From Ferrithrix thermotolerans DSM 19514 (GTDB taxonomy: Bacteria > Actinomycetota > Acidimicrobiia > Acidimicrobiales > Ilumatobacteraceae), in NCBI GenBank assembly GCA_945860575.1, contig CAMAQQ010000021.1, positions 1 through 11,275 of the forward strand: a stretch of DNA of 11,275 nt, in the 5' to 3' direction. Below, piece by piece: positions 6,459-11,275 of the stretch. How positions within the stretch are numbered: position 1 is the stretch's first letter; each line of letters starts with the position of its first letter. The notes beneath the pieces were generated by a model, which worked only from the letters and a program-made list of their open reading frames with translations, searched no databases and was not told the origin of the DNA. A program made the position numbers and the translations under genes.

Positions 6459-7301
6459 TTAGTCGAGGGTTATAACTGGCGCATTTGTTTTATCGGCGAG
6501 CCAAGTTTTTTCGATCTCGGCAAGTTTGCCCGACTCTTTGAGTGCACCAAGAGCAGTGTTGACGCAGTCAACAAGTTTGTTGTCTTTGTCGAACAGCAAT
6601 CCGAAATTGTCGGCGGCGACCGCATCACTCAGCGGAAACTGACCGATAACTTTTGAGCCTTCAATTTCGACAGCGCTGATGTAGAACGCTGTTGGCAAGT
6701 CGACAACAATCGCATCAATTTGTTTTGCTTCAAGCGCCGCTTTAGCGCCAGCGTTGTCGTCGTAGATAAACGGTTCGCTAGTTGGCTTGATCACATTAAG
6801 GATGAAATCAAGACTTGTGGTGCCTGACTGCGCGCCAAACTTTAGTTCTTTGAGTTCTGAAAGTTTTGTTGCACTGGCAACAGGCGAGTCAGCAAAGCCG
6901 ACCACCGCTTGGTTCGTCGAGTAATACGGGTCGCTGAAACTTACTGTTGCCTTGCGCTCTTCGGTGATCGAATATTGTTGCAAGTTGAAGTCAAAGTTTT
7001 TTGCACCTGGTTGAACCGCTTCGTCGAAGCCTGTTCTCACCCAAACTATATTTTCATTCGTATAACCAAGTTCAGTGGCCACCGCATATGCAATCGCGGC
7101 TTCAAAACCTTCGCCAGATTCTGGCGCGTCACCAACAACCCAAGGCTCAAAAGCCGGCGTGCCAGTCGCAATTGTCAATTTGCCTGACTCGATGGTCGGG
7201 CAGGCTGAGCTCGAATCGTCACTACCGCAACTGGCGAGGCCAAGTGCCGCAGTGCTGCCGAGAATTATCGCCAAGCGTGTGAAACGTGATTTGGTGGTCA
7301 T
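6459..7301 (-). CDS. Polar amino-acid ABC transporter, substrate-binding lipoprotein
   Basis: Extracytoplasmic receptor that captures an amino acid and hands it to the permease. The 280-aa product has a lipoprotein signal: a basic N-terminus, a hydrophobic core and the lipobox LASC with Cys25 as the lipid anchor. The mature part is a family-3 (SBP_bac_3) binding protein. It has LTIATGTPAFEPW (42-54), the SITEERKATVSFSDPYY block (111-127) in which Arg116 is the usual carboxylate-binding arginine, and Asp201 in VVDLPTA, a position that often holds the substrate amino group. Two further cysteines (34 and 246) could form a disulfide. The ligand cannot be named. AAAGGA sits 9 nt before the ATG (minus strand; 7311-7316 on plus). 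It is the first gene of the transporter operon. Confidence 0.94.
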   Translation of the reverse strand: MTTKSRFTRLAIILGSTAALGLASCGSDDSSSACPTIESGKLTIATGTPAFEPWVVGDAPESGEGFEAAIAYAVATELGYTNENIVWVRTGFDEAVQPGAKNFDFNLQQYSITEERKATVSFSDPYYSTNQAVVGFADSPVASATKLSELKELKFGAQSGTTSLDFILNVIKPTSEPFIYDDNAGAKAALEAKQIDAIVVDLPTAFYISAVEIEGSKVIGQFPLSDAVAADNFGLLFDKDNKLVDCVNTALGALKESGKLAEIEKTWLADKTNAPVITLD

Positions 7302-7333
7302 ATGTAGGGTTCCTTTCTAGAGAACGTCTGTCA

Positions 7334-7363
7334 ATTACAGGCAAAACTAGCACTACTTGACAG
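7334..7363 (-). promoter_or_regulatory. Candidate promoter of the amino-acid transporter operon
   Basis: On the minus strand a -35-like CTGTCA (7358-7363), an 18-nt spacer and a -10-like TGTAAT (7334-7339, five of six to consensus) would start transcription roughly 30 nt before the ATG at 7301. This leaves a short leader containing the AAAGGA ribosome site. Its -35 box overlaps the plus-strand tetR -35 box by 5 bp. Pattern evidence only. Confidence 0.5.
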
Positions 7364-7386
7364 TGAGACGGTTAGGGTCTTATTGT
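7357..7386 (+). promoter_or_regulatory. Candidate leaderless promoter of tetR
   Basis: A perfect -35 TTGACA (7357-7362), an 18-nt spacer and a -10 TATTGT (7381-7386) are followed by 6 nt and the ATG at 7393. Transcription would begin at the A of the start codon, giving a leaderless mRNA, a common arrangement in actinobacteria. This also argues against using the in-frame TTG at 7357 as a start, because it is the -35 box itself. Confidence 0.65.
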
Positions 7387-7390
7387 CTCA
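7364..7390. promoter_or_regulatory. Candidate TetR operator (27-bp imperfect palindrome)
   Basis: TGAGAC (7364-7369) is mirrored by GTCTCA (7385-7390) around a centre at 7377. Inner positions 7372/7382, 7374/7380 and 7375/7379 also pair, so 9 of 13 half-site positions are symmetric. It covers the tetR promoter spacer and -10 box and abuts the -35 of the divergent transporter promoter. Position and size suit a TetR-family dimer site. Binding is inferred. Confidence 0.6.
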
Positions 7391-7392
7391 TT

Positions 7393-7989
7393 ATGGCTTC
7401 AGCAGTTTTTACAAACCAGGCGTCGTTCACTGAAGTTGAAACGCGCGTTCTAGATGCCACCAAATTGGCGATTGAAAAATGGGGAGTATCGCGGTTCACC
7501 GTTGCCGACGTCTGCGATTTATCAAATGTTTCGCGCGCAACCGTTTATCGAATGTTTCCAGGTGGCAAAGAAGTTTTGCTTGAGGCACTGCATGTGCGCT
7601 CACTTGATGAATTTTTCTCGACACTGCTAGATCGTTCCGATGGCGCAAAGTCGCTTGAAGATTTGCTCGTGCGTTGCATCGTGTCGGCAACCACCGAGTT
7701 GCGCAACGATCAGCACTTGGCGATGATGCTGGCCACCGAACCGGGCACCACCTTGATGCAGTTCACAATCGATGGCTTGTCGCGTATTGTGCGCGTTGCC
7801 GCATCCTATTTGGCGCCGTTGGTTGCTGATTTTTTGCCGAAGCGCGAAGCCGATGCGCTAGTTGAAGTTTTGGCTCGTCTCGTAATTTCTTACTTCTTGA
7901 CACCTTCAGATAGATACGACTTCGGCAATGAGGCGAGCGTCGTCAAGTTTTTGCATACGCATATCAATATTCACGAATTTAAAAAATAA
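7393..7989 (+). CDS. TetR/AcrR-family transcriptional regulator
   Basis: One-component DNA-binding repressor (usual role in the family) of 198 aa. The helix-turn-helix is at about residues 36-55 (TVADVCDLSNVSRATVYRMF), followed by the family's GGKEVLLEAL helix. The remaining all-helical part is the ligand and dimer domain and is too divergent to reveal the effector. The ATG at 7393 is chosen because it follows a strong promoter by 6 nt and gives a normal N-terminus. An in-frame TTG 36 nt upstream coincides with the -35 box. The gene is divergent from the transporter operon and 40 nt upstream of the diiron oxidase gene on the same strand. Autoregulation and control of the oxidase are likely from context, and control of the transporter is possible. 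Confidence 0.92.
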   Translation: MASAVFTNQASFTEVETRVLDATKLAIEKWGVSRFTVADVCDLSNVSRATVYRMFPGGKEVLLEALHVRSLDEFFSTLLDRSDGAKSLEDLLVRCIVSATTELRNDQHLAMMLATEPGTTLMQFTIDGLSRIVRVAASYLAPLVADFLPKREADALVEVLARLVISYFLTPSDRYDFGNEASVVKFLHTHINIHEFKK

Positions 7990-8020
7990 GTTAAGTAACC
8001 AAACAATCAACCAAAAAGCA

Positions 8021-8026
8021 AAGGAA
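8021..8026 (+). promoter_or_regulatory. Ribosome binding site of the diiron protein gene
   Basis: AAGGAA lies 3 nt before the ATG at 8030 and identifies this as the start, rather than an upstream in-frame codon at 7928 inside tetR. The presence of a Shine-Dalgarno fits an internal operon position. Confidence 0.65.
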
Positions 8027-8029
8027 ATT

Positions 8030-9157
8030 ATGTCAATCACAGAAAAGCAAAACCAAGACATTATCGGTCGAGATCAAATCAACAATATTGAAGCGATCCT
8101 CAGTATTCCGATCACGCCGACAAATGAAATTGAGCATGTTGTCAAGAACAACGCCGACACGATTTTCACTTGGGATTATTCGTTGACCCGACCACCATTG
8201 CGCAAACTTTATGAGAAAGCCAAGACGAGTCAATGGAATGGCACCACCGATTTGCCGTGGGAGACACCAGTTGACATTGAAAAGACTGTTGCAGCCGACC
8301 AGGCCGCAATTGGCAACGGTGTAGACGCAAGTTGGTACGCCGACACAAAACTTGCAACTTGGGGCGACAAAGAATGGCTCGAGTTCGGTATTCAAAGTCG
8401 CAAGTGGATGCTTTCGCAGTTTCTTCACGGCGAGCAGGGTGCACTGATTTGCACAGGCAAAATTGTTGAGACTGTGCCCTGGTACGACGCAAAATTATAT
8501 GCCAGCACTCAGGTTGTAGACGAAGCACGACACGTCGAAGTATTTGCGAGATATCTAGATGAGAAACTTGAAGGTGGATACCCAATTAATGCTCACTTGG
8601 GTTTGTTGCTTGACGACATTGTTAAAGACTCGCGTTGGGATTTGACATATCTTGGAATGCAGATCATGGTTGAGGGTCTTGCACTCGCTGCGTTTGGTTA
8701 CCTCCATCAACTAACCGGTGAGCCGTTGCTCAAAAAACTTCTTCGTTATGTAATGAGCGACGAAGCCCGTCACGTGGCGTTCGGTGTTTTGAGCCTCAAA
8801 GAGGTCTATGACGGAATGAGCGATGCAGAAATCATGGAGCGACAAGAGTTCGCCTATGAGGCCAGCATTCGTATGCGTGACCGTTTCTTGCAACAAGAGG
8901 TTTGGCAGTACATGGGTGTCGATCCTAAATCGGTAATCCCATTGTTGATCAACGATCCAACTCGCAAAGTATTCCAGCAGATGTTATTCGCCAAGATTGT
9001 GCCGAACTGCAAGAAGCTTGGTTTGCTCGACCGCAACGATTTTTGGTTGCGTCATCGTTTTGAAGAGATGGGTGTAATTCAGTTCGAAGACTGGGAGAAC
9101 ACTGGTGACGAGTACCTAAAGTTCGAACTTGGCAATGAGGTTGAAGCAGCGCACTGA
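8030..9157 (+). CDS. Ferritin-like diiron oxidase (R2-like/ribonucleotide-reductase-like superfamily), substrate unknown
   Basis: Predicted soluble four-helix-bundle enzyme of 375 aa that would bind two irons and activate oxygen. All six carboxylate/histidine ligands are visible as two repeats: Glu135 in FLHGEQG, then Glu165 and His168 in DEARHVE; Glu215 in MVEGLAL, then Glu245 and His248 in DEARHVA. Each Glu-to-ExxH distance is 30 residues, the internal symmetry expected of the ferritin-like fold. It is not a classical NrdB, since no nrdA neighbour is present. It also does not match an acyl-ACP desaturase clearly. Homologues I recall are annotated only as ferritin-like domain proteins, and AurF-like N-oxygenases are one comparison. 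The gene lies 40 nt after tetR, probably in the same operon, which suggests inducible oxidation of an organic ligand (inference). Confidence 0.85.
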   Translation: MSITEKQNQDIIGRDQINNIEAILSIPITPTNEIEHVVKNNADTIFTWDYSLTRPPLRKLYEKAKTSQWNGTTDLPWETPVDIEKTVAADQAAIGNGVDASWYADTKLATWGDKEWLEFGIQSRKWMLSQFLHGEQGALICTGKIVETVPWYDAKLYASTQVVDEARHVEVFARYLDEKLEGGYPINAHLGLLLDDIVKDSRWDLTYLGMQIMVEGLALAAFGYLHQLTGEPLLKKLLRYVMSDEARHVAFGVLSLKEVYDGMSDAEIMERQEFAYEASIRMRDRFLQQEVWQYMGVDPKSVIPLLINDPTRKVFQQMLFAKIVPNCKKLGLLDRNDFWLRHRFEEMGVIQFEDWENTGDEYLKFELGNEVEAAH

Positions 9158-9198
9158 TTCGGTGCATAAATCCATACGGCCGTGAGTTCTTGACTGAC

Positions 9199-9204
9199 TA
9201 GCAT
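9199..9204 (+). promoter_or_regulatory. Candidate -10 box of dapA (leaderless)
   Basis: TAGCAT lies exactly 6 nt before the dapA ATG at 9211, the same geometry as at tetR and at the gene starting at 982. No Shine-Dalgarno is seen in the 53-bp gap, and no good -35 box is at the expected distance, so this is weaker than the tetR case. Confidence 0.4.
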
Positions 9205-9210
9205 CTAGCC

Positions 9211-10113
9211 ATGCCAAGATTCGGTCAAGTACTCACAGCAATGGTCACTCCGTTTGATAAAAACGGTGAACTAGATCTTGACGGCGTGTGTCGTCTCGCA
9301 AAATGGCTACAAGAAAATGGTAACGACGGGTTAGTTGTTGGTGGCACAACTGGTGAAGCGTCAACCCTGACCGACGATGAGAAACTCGCATTGTTTGCGG
9401 CGACCGTTGAAGCAGTGACGATCCCCGTTATTGCTGGCACGGTTACGAACGACACTCGTCATTCAATTCACCTTACGAAACAGGCTTCGAAATTAGGCAT
9501 CGCAGGCGTGCTTGCTGTTGGTCCTTATTACAATCGGCCGTCGCAATCGGGAATCTTGGCTCACATGTCGGCAGTTTGTGCCGCAACGGAGCTTCCGGTT
9601 GTTGTTTACGACATTCCAGTGCGTACTGGTCGAAAGATTTCAACTGCGACACTCGTAAAACTTGCGAACGAAGTGAAAAATGTTGCCGCATTAAAAGATG
9701 CCAGTGGTAACCCGGCTGAAACGGCGATGTTGATGACCCAAGTGCCAAAAAGTTTTGAACTTCTCAGTGGCGATGACGGTTTGACTTTGCCGCTCATGGC
9801 GATCGGCGCAGTCGGCGTAATCGGCGTGGCGACACATTGGACAGGTGTCGATCACCAAGAAATGTTTAAAAAATGGAATGCTGGCGACATCGCGGGTGCG
9901 CGCGCAGTGAACGTAAGAATGTTAGAAAGTTTTGCTTTTGAAACCGGCGATGAAAATCCGAATCCATTGCCGAGTAAGGCGATGATGAATCACTTGGGTC
10001 TTAATGTCGGTGAGGCGAGATTACCGATGGGGCCGCCGCCGAGCGGACTTGCCGAGCGGGCAGCAAAAGTTTTCGGCAGTTTGCAAGCGGCGCGCGTTGC
10101 CGCTAGTCGCTAA
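9211..10113 (+). CDS. dapA: 4-hydroxy-tetrahydrodipicolinate synthase DapA
   Basis: Cytoplasmic TIM-barrel enzyme that condenses pyruvate with aspartate semialdehyde, the first committed step to lysine and diaminopimelate. The product is 300 aa, the usual length. The pyruvate-binding GGTTGE motif is at 44-49. Tyr107 in GPYYNRP and Tyr133 in VYDIPVRTG supply the proton relay, Arg138 binds substrate carboxylate, and Lys162 in ALKDASG is the Schiff-base lysine. The segment GAVGVIGVATHW (199-210) stands where relatives have GVISV. All catalytic residues are present. The next gene, an RNase J, begins 11 nt after the stop, a pairing known from other actinobacteria including mycobacteria. Confidence 0.97.
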   Translation: MPRFGQVLTAMVTPFDKNGELDLDGVCRLAKWLQENGNDGLVVGGTTGEASTLTDDEKLALFAATVEAVTIPVIAGTVTNDTRHSIHLTKQASKLGIAGVLAVGPYYNRPSQSGILAHMSAVCAATELPVVVYDIPVRTGRKISTATLVKLANEVKNVAALKDASGNPAETAMLMTQVPKSFELLSGDDGLTLPLMAIGAVGVIGVATHWTGVDHQEMFKKWNAGDIAGARAVNVRMLESFAFETGDENPNPLPSKAMMNHLGLNVGEARLPMGPPPSGLAERAAKVFGSLQAARVAASR

Positions 10114-10124
10114 CAAAATATTTA

Positions 10125-11275
10125 ATGCCAAAACCAGTTCGCATCTCGTTTCTTGGCGGACTTGGCGAAATAGGCCGCAACTGCATGGCGATAGAGCAAG
10201 ATAAAAAAATCTTGCTGATCGATTGTGGTTTGATGTTCCCGAAGGCTGAACACGGCGACGACATAGATGTGATCATCCCAGATTTCACTTGGTTACTTGA
10301 AAACAAGGACCGAATAGTTGGTTGCGTGGCGACACACGGACATGAAGATCACGTGGGTGCATTGCAATATTTATTACGAGATGCTTCGTTTCCATTGTAT
10401 GGTTCGGCACTGACGTTGGGTTTGGCGCGAAATCGAATTTCTGAGGCAAGGCTGACAGAGAAAACAAAGTTCATCGAAGTTGATGACAACGATCGAATCA
10501 AGATTGGTCCATTTGAAGTTGAGTTCATACCAGTAACGCATTCTGTTCCGCATGCTCATGCAATTGCTTTACATACGGCGCAAGGTGTGATTGTTCACTC
10601 GGGTGACTTCAAACTCGATCTGACACCAGTTGACGATCGACGAACCGATCTTGCACGGTTGGGTTCACTGTCGTCTAACGAAGGTATTCGGTTGTTGATG
10701 CTCGACTCAACGAATGCCGGTGAGCGCGGGCACGCGCCGAGTGAGTCAGATGTCGGCGTCGTGCTGCGACAACTGTTCAATGACCATCGAAGCAAGCGGA
10801 TCATTACTGCAAGTTTCGCAAGCCATATTCACAGGGTGCAACAAATCGCTGACGCGGCAATTGAGTCGGGTCGTGTAGTCGTGCCACTTGGGCGATCAAT
10901 GATCAACAATATTCGTCTGGCACGAGATCTAAAAGTTTTGACGATTCCCGAAAAAAGTTTGGTTAGTTCTGACTCGCTTGGTAAATATGACGATGAAGAA
11001 ATTTGTATTATCTCGACGGGGTCACAAGGCGAAGCAATGTCGGCACTCACGCTGTTGGCAAAAGGTGATAGTCGTTATGTCAAAGTAGGCGAGAACGACA
11101 CAGTTGTGTTCTCAAGTCATGCCATTCCGGGCAACGAGCACAATGTCAATAAAGTCATCGATGCATTGTTGCGCCGCGGTGCCACTGTCGTGCATTCGGG
11201 TATCGCCGATGTGCATGCGACGGGTCACGCGCAGGCCGAAGATTTGAAAATGTATTTGAACATCACTGAACCAGA
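10125..11275 (+). CDS. rnj: Ribonuclease J (partial, 3' end outside the window)
   Basis: Metallo-beta-lactamase/beta-CASP ribonuclease, with endo- and 5'-3' exonuclease activity in RNA processing and decay. The first 383 codons are present of about 555 in the family. The fold begins with FLGGLGEIGRNC (9-20). The zinc-binding HGHEDH is at 71-76, VTHS at 137-140, HSGDF at 158-162, LDSTNA further on, then the beta-CASP segments FASHIHRVQQ and STGSQGEAMSAL, a SSHAIPGNE segment, and HATGHAQAEDLK near the edge. The ATG at 10125 follows the dapA stop by 11 nt with no Shine-Dalgarno, so translation may be coupled to dapA. The frame is open to the end of the window. Confidence 0.96.
   Translation, partial: MPKPVRISFLGGLGEIGRNCMAIEQDKKILLIDCGLMFPKAEHGDDIDVIIPDFTWLLENKDRIVGCVATHGHEDHVGALQYLLRDASFPLYGSALTLGLARNRISEARLTEKTKFIEVDDNDRIKIGPFEVEFIPVTHSVPHAHAIALHTAQGVIVHSGDFKLDLTPVDDRRTDLARLGSLSSNEGIRLLMLDSTNAGERGHAPSESDVGVVLRQLFNDHRSKRIITASFASHIHRVQQIADAAIESGRVVVPLGRSMINNIRLARDLKVLTIPEKSLVSSDSLGKYDDEEICIISTGSQGEAMSALTLLAKGDSRYVKVGENDTVVFSSHAIPGNEHNVNKVIDALLRRGATVVHSGIADVHATGHAQAEDLKMYLNITEP

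Noticed and set aside
7357..7392. TTG at 7357 as the start of tetR
   Set aside because: These bases form a perfect TTGACA -35 box. The added residues have no TetR-family character, and the ATG at 7393 sits 6 nt after the -10 box.
7928..8029. ATG at 7928 as the start of the diiron protein, overlapping tetR
   Set aside because: It would add 34 residues read out of frame through the tetR 3' end. AAGGAA just before the ATG at 8030 marks the real start.
9149..9165. GCAC/GTGC hairpin at the end of the diiron gene as a terminator
   Set aside because: The stem is 4-5 bp with a wobble pair and no T-tract, so it is indistinguishable from chance.

Overview
The window looks like chromosomal DNA of an actinobacterium (Actinomycetota), probably an aquatic, somewhat streamlined lineage such as Acidimicrobiia. 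This rests on protein character (a secreted protein with the Cys-Lys/GKKLxW surface motif common in freshwater actinobacteria, an actinobacterial-type polar amino-acid transporter, dapA next to an RNase J gene), on very tight gene packing, and on promoters placed so that several transcripts would start at the ATG itself. The assignment is inference; no rRNA or marker tree was available. No tRNA, rRNA, CRISPR array, insertion sequence or phage gene was seen.

Layout. Positions 1-126 hold the charged C-terminal tail of an upstream gene, followed at once by dapB (139-906). A secreted protein with a degenerate LytM/M23-like domain (982-1959) meets a minus-strand pair end to end: a thiol peroxidase with a lysine-rich N-terminal extension (1956-2573) and, upstream of it, a DedA-like membrane protein (2599-3189). 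A divergent intergenic region (3190-3264) leads to an AlkK-like acyl-CoA synthetase (3265-4893). Its 3' end overlaps the last gene of a minus-strand amino-acid ABC transporter operon: binding lipoprotein (6459-7301), permease (5609 to beyond 6325) and ATPase (4872-5612). A 91-bp divergent region separates this operon from a TetR-family regulator (7393-7989), which is followed by a ferritin-like diiron protein (8030-9157). The window ends with dapA (9211-10113) and the first two thirds or so of an RNase J gene (10125-11275, cut by the window edge).

How the genes fit together. dapB and dapA catalyse consecutive early steps of lysine/diaminopimelate synthesis, in the order DapA then DapB, and dapA-rnj is a familiar actinobacterial pair. 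Here roughly 8 kb of accessory genes (redox defence, fatty-acid activation, amino-acid uptake, a regulated diiron oxidase) lies between dapB and dapA. The most notable regulatory structure is the 7302-7392 region. It holds back-to-back promoters whose -35 boxes overlap on one 7-bp stretch, and a 27-bp imperfect palindrome lies inside the tetR promoter and abuts the transporter promoter. One regulator could therefore control both its own operon (tetR plus the diiron oxidase) and the amino-acid importer. The permease has no usable ATG/GTG/TTG start for what appears to be its real first membrane helix.
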